A DNA stretch of 32,537 bases from NCBI GenBank assembly GCA_905620465.1, contig CAJQTO010000016.1:1-32537 (forward strand), written 5' to 3'. Positions 18,004 through 25,232 of this stretch are shown here, in pieces. This DNA comes from an uncultured Candidatus Pelagibacter sp. (lineage in GTDB: Bacteria > Pseudomonadota > Alphaproteobacteria > Pelagibacterales > Pelagibacteraceae). Each line of letters opens with the position of its first letter. Within the stretch, counting starts at the first letter, position 1. The position numbers were made by a program, and so were the translations under genes. The notes under the pieces are model-generated. The model was not told where the DNA came from. It did no database searches and was given only the letters and a program-made list of their open reading frames with translations.

Positions 18004-18440
18004 TGAGACACGGAATGGCGAATAAGAAGCTAAATCGTACTTCTGAGCACAGAAAAGCTTTATTAAAAAATATGTTAAATTCTTTAATAAAATACGAGCA
18101 AATAACCACAACACTTCCAAAAGCTAAATTTCTAAAACCACAAGCAGATAAGATTATCACATTAGGTAAAAAAGTTACATTACAAACAACGAGAATGCTT
18201 ATGAGTAAACTACAAGATATCACATCAACTAATAAAGTTAAAAAAACTCTTTCTAAAAGATACGAAAAAAGAAATGGTGGATATACAAGAATTATTAAAG
18301 CAGGATTTAGATACGGTGACAATGCCCCAATGGCTGTTATTGAGTTTGTAGATAGAGATGTTGAGGCGAAAAGAGTAGACAAAAAAAAAAAAGATCCTTC
18401 TAAAGATAAAAATGAAGAGAAAAAATTAGTTACGGCTTAA
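18003..18440 (+). CDS. rplQ: 50S ribosomal protein L17
   Basis: L17 lies near the tunnel exit on the back of the 50S subunit. The N-terminal [42 protein letters not shown] is strongly conserved, as is RYGDNAPMAVIEFVDRD near residues 101-117. At 145 residues it exceeds E. coli L17 (127) by a charged tail (KKDPSKDKNEEKKLVTA). The tail begins in a run of twelve A bases at 18381-18392. It is the last gene of the ribosomal cluster. No terminator is visible in the 25 bases before the next gene. Confidence 0.97.
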   Translation: MRHGMANKKLNRTSEHRKALLKNMLNSLIKYEQITTTLPKAKFLKPQADKIITLGKKVTLQTTRMLMSKLQDITSTNKVKKTLSKRYEKRNGGYTRIIKAGFRYGDNAPMAVIEFVDRDVEAKRVDKKKKDPSKDKNEEKKLVTA

Positions 18441-18465
18441 TTTTTTTATATAAAAATAGGATATC

Positions 18466-19380
18466 ATGAAAAAGACTTTTAACGTTGAGCCAACGTATAA
18501 TGATATGCGTATTGATCGTTGGATTAGAAATAATTTAGGAAATATCCCACAGAGTTTAATAGAAAAAAACTTAAGAAATGGTAAAATTAAACTCAATAAC
18601 AAAAAAATAAAAAGTTCTAAAAAAGTTAAAACTGATGATCAAATAAATTTATTTAATTTTAATTTTAAGGAAACAATAATTCAAAAAAAAATTAAATTTG
18701 AACCATCAGAAGAGGTAATTAAACAAAATGAAGAATTAATAATTGATAATAATGAAGATTTTATTGTATTAAATAAAAGCTCTGGAATATCAGTTCAAGG
18801 TGGAACTAAATCAAAAAAAAACCTTGTTGATATTTTTGCTAAAAGTGAAATTTTTCAAGATACAAAACCTTTCTCTGTTCACAGATTAGATAAAGATACT
18901 TCTGGTGTTTTTATTATGGCTAAACACAGAGAGTCTGCTCAACTATTAACCTCACTTTTTAGACTAAGAAAGGTTCACAAAACATATTTAGCTATATGTC
19001 ATGGAGAATTACCAAAAGATTCAGGTGAATGGAACGATGACCTTACCAGATATGATAATGATAAAGAAATAGTTGAAAAAGCAAGAACACTCTATAAAGT
19101 ATTAGACAAGAATTCTATTTGCAGCCTAGTAGAAATGAAACCTATAACTGGTAGAAAGCATCAATTACGAAAACAGCTATATGCAGTAGGCAATCCTATA
19201 TATGGAGATCAAAAATATAAATTTACCAATACAGATAAAGCAATTAATAAAAATTTGATGCTTCACTCCTATCAAATTAGATTTATGATTAATGATAAGA
19301 AATATACTTATACTGCTTTATTACCAGATTATTTTAAAAAACTTTTGAAAACAAAAAGACTTAGGCATCCAAGTTCTTAA
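18466..19380 (+). CDS. rluC: 23S rRNA pseudouridine synthase, RluC/RluD type
   Basis: The protein isomerises specific uridines to pseudouridine in 23S rRNA. An S4 RNA-binding domain occupies about residues 10-65 ([27 protein letters not shown]). The catalytic domain has the motif HRLDKDTSG at 139-147, in which D142 is the catalytic aspartate, and the RKTYLAI-like and [13 protein letters not shown] segments. At 304 residues it fits the RluA/C/D family. Assignment to RluC rather than RluD rests on overall look and is less certain. The 3' end overlaps the convergent lipB by 20 bases. Confidence 0.9.
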   Translation: MKKTFNVEPTYNDMRIDRWIRNNLGNIPQSLIEKNLRNGKIKLNNKKIKSSKKVKTDDQINLFNFNFKETIIQKKIKFEPSEEVIKQNEELIIDNNEDFIVLNKSSGISVQGGTKSKKNLVDIFAKSEIFQDTKPFSVHRLDKDTSGVFIMAKHRESAQLLTSLFRLRKVHKTYLAICHGELPKDSGEWNDDLTRYDNDKEIVEKARTLYKVLDKNSICSLVEMKPITGRKHQLRKQLYAVGNPIYGDQKYKFTNTDKAINKNLMLHSYQIRFMINDKKYTYTALLPDYFKKLLKTKRLRHPSS

Positions 19381-19981
19381 GAAAATTATTAATAATTACA
19401 TCATTTAATTTAGTATAATTTTGATCTTTGATTTTTTTCAAATTAGTAACGTCTTTATCAATAATTCCACATGGAATAATACTTTTGTACTTATTTAAAT
19501 CATTATTAACGTTAATAGCAAACCCATGGTAAGCTATCCATTTACTTACACGAACTCCTATAGCAGCTACCTTTTTAATTTTATTATTATCATTAATCCA
19601 AATGCCTACATTTTTTGAGTCACTAAATGTACTAATATTGAATTCAAACAAAGATTCAATTATAGTTTTTTCAATCAATGTAATAAATTTTCTTATATCT
19701 TTTTTTCTGTTTTTTAAATCTATCACAAAATAACAAATAATCTGACCAGGTCCATGATATGTGATTTTACCGCCTCTGTTTGTTTTTACTAGATTTATAC
19801 TTTTATCTAAGATTTCATTTTCGCTATAACTTGTACCACCCGTATAAACATCTTCATGTTCTAAAAGCCAAATTAGATTTTTTTCATTATTTAAATCGAC
19901 ATTGATCAATCTTTTTTCTAAAAAATCTAACGCATTTATATATTTTACAGGTTTTATTGACTTTTTTATCTCTATATCCAT
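19361..19981 (-). CDS. lipB: Octanoyl-[ACP]:protein octanoyltransferase
   Basis: LipB transfers octanoate from acyl carrier protein to lipoyl domains, the first step of lipoic-acid synthesis, which LipA completes. The 206-residue protein has the diagnostic motif [13 protein letters not shown] at 68-80. The two catalytic residues of the family are found: lysine K137 in KKVAAIGV and cysteine C171 in IIPCGI. It shares its last 20 bases with the 3' end of the plus-strand pseudouridine synthase gene. It diverges from mgtE across 61 bases, where a possible promoter is seen. LipA is not in this window. Confidence 0.96.
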   Translation of the reverse strand: MDIEIKKSIKPVKYINALDFLEKRLINVDLNNEKNLIWLLEHEDVYTGGTSYSENEILDKSINLVKTNRGGKITYHGPGQIICYFVIDLKNRKKDIRKFITLIEKTIIESLFEFNISTFSDSKNVGIWINDNNKIKKVAAIGVRVSKWIAYHGFAINVNNDLNKYKSIIPCGIIDKDVTNLKKIKDQNYTKLNDVIINNFLKNLDA

Positions 19982-19992
19982 TTAAGAATTGT

Positions 19993-20022
19993 ATTATCTA
20001 AATTATGTATTAATAGTGCCAA
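19993..20022 (-). promoter_or_regulatory. Weak candidate promoter for lipB in the lipB-mgtE divergent gap
   Basis: On the minus strand TTGGCA (20022-20017) is followed after 18 bases by GATAAT (19998-19993), the best sigma-70-like pair in the 61-base divergent region. The resulting leader before the lipB start at 19981 would be only about five bases. In such AT-rich sequence chance matches are frequent, so confidence is low. No comparably good pair was seen for mgtE. Confidence 0.25.
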
Positions 20023-20042
20023 ATTGAATTATAGGTAAATTT

Positions 20043-21416
20043 ATGTCTTTAATAAAAAAAATAAAAGATAAAAAAGTAAATTTTGAGTTTAACAAAGAGT
20101 ATATAAACGTTGTTACGTCTAAAATTGCTAATAATGATGCTTTATTTATAACAAATTCATTTAAAGAAATGCATCCTGCAGACGCTGCTGACATTATTGA
20201 AAATCTTAATCAAAATGATCGTGAAAGTTTAATTAAATTAAATAATTTTAAAATTGATCCTCAAGTATTTATTGAATTAAATGAGTCTGTTCAATCTGAA
20301 ATTATTAAATATTTATCTTCTGATTCTATTGTAACTATATTAAAAAATCTAGAATCTGACGATGCAATTTCTATATTAGAAAATGTTGACGAAAAAGATA
20401 AAAATATAATTTTAAGTTCACTTCCTCCAAAAGATCGCTTTGCGTTATTAGAGAGTCTAAGTTATCCGGAAGATACTGCTGCAAGAATAATGCAACGTGA
20501 ATTCACTGCTATACCTAGCAATTGGTCTGTCGGTCAAACTATTGACTATTTAAGAGATAATAAAAATTTACCACAAGAATTTTTAGAAATTTTTATTGTT
20601 GATGAAGAATTTAAACCAATAGGTACCGTTCCTTCATCAAAGGTGTTGACTACTTCACGCGACACAACAATGCTATCAATTATGTCGGAATCACAATTGC
20701 TTATTCCTGTTGATATGGACAAAGAAGAAGTTGGTAATTTATTTGAAAATTATAATTTAAATTCAGCTTGTGTGGTTGATAAAAACAATAAATTAGTAGG
20801 AATGATTACCAATGACGATGTATTAACGGTACTAAAAGAAGAAGCTGAAGAGGATACATTAAGATTATCTGGTGTTGGTGATGAGGCAATAACTGACGGA
20901 GTAATTATTAAAACTAAAAGAAGATTTAATTGGTTATTATTAAATTTGTTTACAGCTTTTTTAGCAACATGGGTGATCAGTTTGTTTGGAGCTACAATTG
21001 AACAAATGGTTGTTTTAGCTTTTTTAATGCCAATAGTAGCTTCCATGGGTGGTAATGCTGGTATGCAAACTCTTGCAGTTACAGTAAGAACACTAGCTAC
21101 TAACGATCTTACCAAAAATAATTTTTCGAGAAACATACTAAAAGAATTTAATATTGGAATTTTAAATGGAGTTATATTTGCAATAATAAGTGCACTTATA
21201 GTTCAAATTTGGTTTCAAGATATTCAACTTTCAATAATAATTTCTATTTCAATGATACTAACTATGGTAGTTGCTGGTTTATTTGGAATATTAGTTCCAA
21301 TTACTTTAAAAAATATGAATATTGATCCTGCTATAGCCTCAAGTGTGTTTGTAACCACTATTACTGATGTTATTGGTTTTGTTTCATTTTTAGGTGTAGC
21401 AGCTTATTTTTTATAA
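20043..21416 (+). CDS. mgtE: Magnesium transporter MgtE
   Basis: MgtE is a Mg2+-gated channel of the inner membrane. The 457-residue protein follows the family plan. An N-terminal cytoplasmic superhelical domain (about residues 30-130, with EMHPADAADIIENL and several LESDDAISILENVDEKDK-like repeats) is followed by two CBS domains (about 140-265, including TNDDVLTV). A C-terminal membrane domain with about five helices starts near residue 285 and contains MPIVASMGGNAGMQTLAV. Acidic residues in the N and CBS domains that hold Mg2+ as a sensor are present in general terms. The 3' end faces panC at a six-base distance. Confidence 0.95.
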   Translation: MSLIKKIKDKKVNFEFNKEYINVVTSKIANNDALFITNSFKEMHPADAADIIENLNQNDRESLIKLNNFKIDPQVFIELNESVQSEIIKYLSSDSIVTILKNLESDDAISILENVDEKDKNIILSSLPPKDRFALLESLSYPEDTAARIMQREFTAIPSNWSVGQTIDYLRDNKNLPQEFLEIFIVDEEFKPIGTVPSSKVLTTSRDTTMLSIMSESQLLIPVDMDKEEVGNLFENYNLNSACVVDKNNKLVGMITNDDVLTVLKEEAEEDTLRLSGVGDEAITDGVIIKTKRRFNWLLLNLFTAFLATWVISLFGATIEQMVVLAFLMPIVASMGGNAGMQTLAVTVRTLATNDLTKNNFSRNILKEFNIGILNGVIFAIISALIVQIWFQDIQLSIIISISMILTMVVAGLFGILVPITLKNMNIDPAIASSVFVTTITDVIGFVSFLGVAAYFL

Positions 21417-21422
21417 TTTAGT

Positions 21423-22235
21423 TTAAAAATTATCAATTAATCTCACTTTATTAATATAATAAGCTACAAATAATCTGGATTTATTTTTTGATAGAGATTT
21501 TTTTAAATTATTTTCATCTCTAAACTCCAAATATTCAATTTTAATTTTAAATTTACTACTAAGATTTTTTTTTAATAAGTCTAAATATCTATTAATAAAA
21601 GATTTTTTTTGAATTAAAGGTTTTATTTTTAGCAATATATTTATTATTAAAGAAGCCTTATTTAGGTCCTTTTTATTAAGTAAATTATTTCTTGAGGATA
21701 AGGCAACATTATTTTTGTCTCTAATAGTTTTGCATGGAAATATTTTACTTTTATATTTATTTTTAATTAAATTCTTAACCAGGAATAATTGTTGGTAATC
21801 TTTTTCCCCCATAAATATGTAACTAGGATTTATTATTTTAATAAAACGATCCATTACTTCTAAGACACCTTCAAAATGACCATTTCTATGTTTTGCACAC
21901 AAAATTTTCTGATATTTTAAAAGCTTAATTTTTTTATCAATTTTAATTGCATATATTTCTTTAGTATGAGGGGTAAAAACATAATCAACTTTCAATTTTC
22001 TTAACAAACTCAAATCTTTTTTTATATTTCTTGGATAAATAGAATAGTCAGTTTTGTTATTAAATTGTTTGGGGTTGACGTAAATACTTACTAAAGTTTT
22101 TTTACATTTTTTTTGAGATTTCTTAATTAATGAAGCATGACCATTGTGAAGACCACCCATAGTTGGAATAAATCCTAAGTTTGAAATGGAGTTTATTGCC
22201 TTTTTTAAGACATTTATGTTTCTTAAAACTTTCAT
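21423..22235 (-). CDS. panC: Pantothenate synthetase (pantoate-beta-alanine ligase)
   Basis: PanC joins pantoate and beta-alanine with ATP to make pantothenate, the precursor of coenzyme A. The 270-residue protein belongs to the nucleotidyltransferase superfamily with the HxGH motif in PTMGGLHNGHASL (H30, H33). The family segments VNPKQF, HRNGHFEGV, MGEKDYQQL and the KMSKS-like ALSSRN are also present. It is slightly shorter than E. coli PanC (283) and very rich in lysine and asparagine. panB and panD are not in this window. It diverges from galU over 35 bases and is convergent with mgtE. Confidence 0.95.
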   Translation of the reverse strand: MKVLRNINVLKKAINSISNLGFIPTMGGLHNGHASLIKKSQKKCKKTLVSIYVNPKQFNNKTDYSIYPRNIKKDLSLLRKLKVDYVFTPHTKEIYAIKIDKKIKLLKYQKILCAKHRNGHFEGVLEVMDRFIKIINPSYIFMGEKDYQQLFLVKNLIKNKYKSKIFPCKTIRDKNNVALSSRNNLLNKKDLNKASLIINILLKIKPLIQKKSFINRYLDLLKKNLSSKFKIKIEYLEFRDENNLKKSLSKNKSRLFVAYYINKVRLIDNF

Positions 22236-22270
22236 TTGTAAATTTTAAACAATATAAGTAAAACATTTGA

Positions 22271-23086
22271 ATGATTAAACAAGCAATAATTCCTCTAGCT
22301 GGACTTGGCACAAGATTACTTCCTCTAACAAGTGTTTTTCCCAAAGAGTTACTTCCAATAAATGGTAAACCTGGCATTGAATATATCATAGATGAATGTA
22401 TAGAAGCTGGGATTAAAGAAATTATTTTTATCATTTCTAAAAAAAAAATTATGATTAAAAATTATTTTTACAACGATAAATTTTATAAAAATATTATTAA
22501 AAAAAAAAATGATCCAAGAATTATTTTTGAATATAAAAAAATTTTAAAATATCGAAAAATGATTAAATTTGTATATCAAGACAAACCACTTGGTACAGGT
22601 GATGCCATTTTAAAAACTAAAAAATTTATAAAAGATAAATTTTTTTTAATGTTACTACCTGATGACCTCATAATTAAAAAAAATTGCTCAAAATCAATGA
22701 TTGCAGTTCATAAAAAATATAAATGTTCTGTGATGGCAAGCATGAGTGTCGATAAAAAAACTGTTTCTAGATGGGGTATTTATAAAATTAATAATAAAAT
22801 TGATAATGATAATTTTATTATTGATGGTGTTATAGAAAAGCCAAATCAAAAACAAGCACCATCAAATAAAGCTGTTATAGGAAGATATATTTTACCAAAA
22901 ATTATTTTTAACAAATTGTCATCTTTGAAGCCTGGTATAGGAGGTGAAATTCATGTCACTGATGCTATACAATCTTTAATCTACAATGATGAAAAATTTA
23001 TAGGTCATAATTTCATTGGAAAATATTTGGATTGTGGCTCTATGCATGGTTATATTAACTCATCACTTGAGATAATCAAAAAATGA
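22271..23086 (+). CDS. galU: UTP-glucose-1-phosphate uridylyltransferase
   Basis: GalU converts UTP and glucose-1-phosphate to UDP-glucose. The 271-residue protein carries the N-terminal nucleotide loop IPLAGLGTRLLPLT, the PKELLPINGKPGIEYIIDECIEAGI segment, the KPLGTGDAILK motif near residues 111-121 and the DD pair in LLPDDLII near 131. The C-terminal part is slightly shortened compared with typical bacterial GalU (about 290-300). It overlaps the ugd start by four bases (ATGA), so the two enzymes act in sequence: UDP-glucose, then UDP-glucuronate. Confidence 0.95.
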   Translation: MIKQAIIPLAGLGTRLLPLTSVFPKELLPINGKPGIEYIIDECIEAGIKEIIFIISKKKIMIKNYFYNDKFYKNIIKKKNDPRIIFEYKKILKYRKMIKFVYQDKPLGTGDAILKTKKFIKDKFFLMLLPDDLIIKKNCSKSMIAVHKKYKCSVMASMSVDKKTVSRWGIYKINNKIDNDNFIIDGVIEKPNQKQAPSNKAVIGRYILPKIIFNKLSSLKPGIGGEIHVTDAIQSLIYNDEKFIGHNFIGKYLDCGSMHGYINSSLEIIKK

Positions 23087-24381
23087 AAATATGCATGATT
23101 GGAACTGGCTATGTTGGACTAGTTAGTGGTACTTGCTTCTCTGACCTTGGTAACGATGTTATTTGTGTAGACAGTGATTTAAAAAAAATTGCTGATTTAA
23201 AAAAAGGTATTATTCCTATCTATGAACCAGGTTTAGAGGAATTAGTTATTAAGAATTATAACAACAAAAGATTAAAATTTTCTTCAAACTTAAAAGATTC
23301 CGTTTCCAAGTCAGATATTGTATTTATTTGTGTTGGCACACCTACTAAAAAAAATGGCAAAGGTGCAGATTTAAGTCAAATCTTTAATGTTGCTAAAAAA
23401 ATAAGAAATTTTATTTCTAGATTTAAGATTATAATTACTAAATCTACAGTTACTGTCACAACAGGAGATGAAATTGAAAAGATTATTTCCAAAAAGGTAC
23501 CTAAAAAATTTTTTTCAGTTGTTTCAAATCCTGAATTTTTAAGAGAAGGTGAAGCTATTAGAGATTTTTATAAACCGGATAGAATTATTATTGGAACTAA
23601 TGATAAAAAATCAAATAATTTATTAAAAAACCTTTATTCCCCTTTAACATCAAGGGGTGCAAAATATATTAATACATCAAGAAGAGCTGCAGAATTAATT
23701 AAATATGCTTCCAACGCTTTTCTAGCTACCAAAATAACGTTCATTAATGAGATGGCTAATTTATGTGAAAAAATTTACGTAAATATTGAAGATATTTCTA
23801 TTGGTATAGGTTTAGATAAAAGAATTGGGGGACGTTTCTTAAGAGCAGGTCCGGCTTATGGTGGCTCATGTTTTCCAAAAGATACTAAGGCAATAGCTAG
23901 CACTGGAGATAAATTTCAAACAAATTTATCTGTTATTAAAAGTGTAATTAAATCTAATGAAAACAGATCTTCATTATTATTAAAACGAGTTTTTAATATA
24001 TTAAAAGGCAAAGTTAAAAATAAAAAAATATGTTTTTTAGGAGTTACTTTTAAAGCAAACACAGACGATATGAGAGATTCATCAAGTCTATTTATGATAC
24101 CTTCATTGATTAAAAAAGGTGCAAAAATAAATTATTTTGATCCAACTGGAGAAAAACAAGACTTTAAAAAATTAAAAAATGTCAATTTTTCAAATAACAT
24201 TAGTGCCGCAATAAAAGATTCAGATTTAATAATAATCCATACTGAATGGAATGATTTTAAATCAATAAATTTTAAAAAAGAAGTTAAAAACAAAAATTTT
24301 ATAATATTTGATATGAGAAACATTTATTCATCTATTAAGATGAAAAATAAAAAAATTAAATATTTTAGTATTGGATCTTAA
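23083..24381 (+). CDS. ugd: UDP-glucose 6-dehydrogenase
   Basis: Ugd oxidises UDP-glucose to UDP-glucuronate with two NAD+. The 432-residue protein starts with the NAD-binding GTGYVGLVSG at residues 7-16 and carries the catalytic cysteine C263 in GPAYGGSCFPKD. The conserved lysine of the ELIKYASNAFLATKI helix (K207) is also present. A C-terminal UDP-binding domain follows (FLGVTFKANTDDMRDS near 325). Coupling with galU by a four-base overlap suggests a two-gene unit for UDP-glucuronate, used for glycolipids or surface polysaccharide. No glycosyltransferase is adjacent. Its stop and that of the facing RidA gene share the palindrome TTAA. Confidence 0.96.
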   Translation: MKICMIGTGYVGLVSGTCFSDLGNDVICVDSDLKKIADLKKGIIPIYEPGLEELVIKNYNNKRLKFSSNLKDSVSKSDIVFICVGTPTKKNGKGADLSQIFNVAKKIRNFISRFKIIITKSTVTVTTGDEIEKIISKKVPKKFFSVVSNPEFLREGEAIRDFYKPDRIIIGTNDKKSNNLLKNLYSPLTSRGAKYINTSRRAAELIKYASNAFLATKITFINEMANLCEKIYVNIEDISIGIGLDKRIGGRFLRAGPAYGGSCFPKDTKAIASTGDKFQTNLSVIKSVIKSNENRSSLLLKRVFNILKGKVKNKKICFLGVTFKANTDDMRDSSSLFMIPSLIKKGAKINYFDPTGEKQDFKKLKNVNFSNNISAAIKDSDLIIIHTEWNDFKSINFKKEVKNKNFIIFDMRNIYSSIKMKNKKIKYFSIGS

Positions 24382-24839
24382 TTTAGCTCAAAAATAGCAT
24401 CTACTTCAACAGCAACCCCTAAAGGTAAACTATTTGTACTTACAGCTGCTCTTGTATGCATTCCTGCGTCACCAAAGACAGATGCTATTAAATCTGATGC
24501 TCCATTTATAACTTTAGGTTGTTCCACAAAATTATCTACTGAATTAACAAAGCCAGTTAATTTTACACATGATTTAATTTTAGATAAATCATCTCCACAA
24601 GCTTTCTTAGCTTGAGCCACTATGCTTAATGCACATCTTTTTGCTGCAGCATACCCAGCTTCAGTATTTAATTCTTTTCCTAATTTACCTTTGATTAATT
24701 CAGCTTTTTCAGTCATTGATATTTGACCAGAAATAAATAAAAGTTTACCAACTATTTTGCTAGCAACATAAGATCCAACTGGATTAGCAGCATTTGGTAA
24801 AATTAAATTATTTTTTTTAATATTTTCTTCAAAAATCAT
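24378..24839 (-). CDS. RidA (YjgF/YER057c/UK114) family protein
   Basis: RidA-type enzymes hydrolyse reactive enamine/imine intermediates, such as 2-aminoacrylate, made by pyridoxal-phosphate enzymes. The 153-residue protein has a longer form of the fold (about 130 in E. coli RidA), similar to the YjgF endoribonuclease-like subgroup. Conserved segments are FISGQISM near residues 35-42, GYAAAKRCALS near 62-72, QPKVINGASDLIASVFGDAG near 107-126 and LPLGVAVEVDAIFEL at the end. R130 in HTRAAVS aligns with the catalytic arginine of RidA (R105 in E. coli). It overlaps the upstream small exported protein gene by four bases, as the last gene of a minus-strand run. Confidence 0.88.
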   Translation of the reverse strand: MIFEENIKKNNLILPNAANPVGSYVASKIVGKLLFISGQISMTEKAELIKGKLGKELNTEAGYAAAKRCALSIVAQAKKACGDDLSKIKSCVKLTGFVNSVDNFVEQPKVINGASDLIASVFGDAGMHTRAAVSTNSLPLGVAVEVDAIFELN

Positions 24840-25066
24840 TTATCTTTTTTTTTCCCAAAAATATCCATCAAAGTTTTATTTTCCAAATCTTGATGTTTTT
24901 TTGAATAACTTTTCATCAATTTTGATTGATTAACAGGGTTATTTCTAATTTTACATTCTAATTTTTTTTTAAATGTTGTGATTTTAGAACAATCTTCTTT
25001 TGCTATTAATGAATTAGGCACTGATAATAACATGACTATAGATAAGTAGAATATTAATTTTTTCAT
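24836..25066 (-). CDS. Small exported protein of unknown function
   Basis: I do not recognise this 76-residue protein. A signal peptide is clear at residues 1-22: basic MKK, hydrophobic LIFYLSIVMLLSV, then PNSLIA before KEDC, which gives a plausible cleavage after A22. The mature part is about 54 residues, strongly basic, with two cysteines (C26 and C38) that could form a disulfide, and lysine-rich ends. No lipobox is seen, so it is probably periplasmic. It overlaps the RidA-family gene by four bases and follows the tiny lipoprotein gene after three bases, suggesting co-translation. No function is inferred beyond export. Confidence 0.75.
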   Translation of the reverse strand: MKKLIFYLSIVMLLSVPNSLIAKEDCSKITTFKKKLECKIRNNPVNQSKLMKSYSKKHQDLENKTLMDIFGKKKDK

Positions 25067-25069
25067 AAT

Positions 25070-25222
25070 TTATTTTGGTTCCTTACAAAAAATATTCTTT
25101 ATAGTTCTTTCATTTTTTGGTGGACATGTATCGTTTATTTTTTTAATACCACTTGTTGTATTTTTTATAGCTCCACATGCACCTACGCTTGTTAGTAATA
25201 TTAACATTAATAATTTTTTCAT
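25070..25222 (-). CDS. Tiny predicted lipoprotein (50 residues)
   Basis: A short open frame runs from the ATG at 25222 to a TAA at 25070. The protein starts MKKLLMLILLTSVGAC, a short signal with a good lipobox (V-G-A-C) and the lipidated cysteine at position 16. The mature part has only 35 residues and two further cysteines (C33 and C46). Glycine follows the lipid cysteine, not aspartate, so outer-membrane sorting would be expected by the E. coli rule. The start lies at the end of a run of twelve A bases, 10 bases after the topA stop. I do not recognise a family. Confidence 0.7.
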   Translation of the reverse strand: MKKLLMLILLTSVGACGAIKNTTSGIKKINDTCPPKNERTIKNIFCKEPK

Positions 25223-25232
25223 TTTTTTTTTT

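Noticed and set aside
18443..18456. 14-base perfect palindrome (TTTTTATATAAAAA) after rplQ as terminator or operator
   Set aside because: It is low-complexity AT sequence without a stable stem-loop, and is not distinguishable from chance.
19982..20042. Mg2+-sensing riboswitch upstream of mgtE
   Set aside because: The gap is only 61 bases and shared with lipB, too small for the known M-box, and no strong stems were seen.
21413..21433. Seven-base inverted repeat (ATAATTT / AAATTAT) between mgtE and panC as a bidirectional terminator
   Set aside because: The stem is made only of A-T pairs and would be too weak. Such repeats are expected by chance at this base composition.
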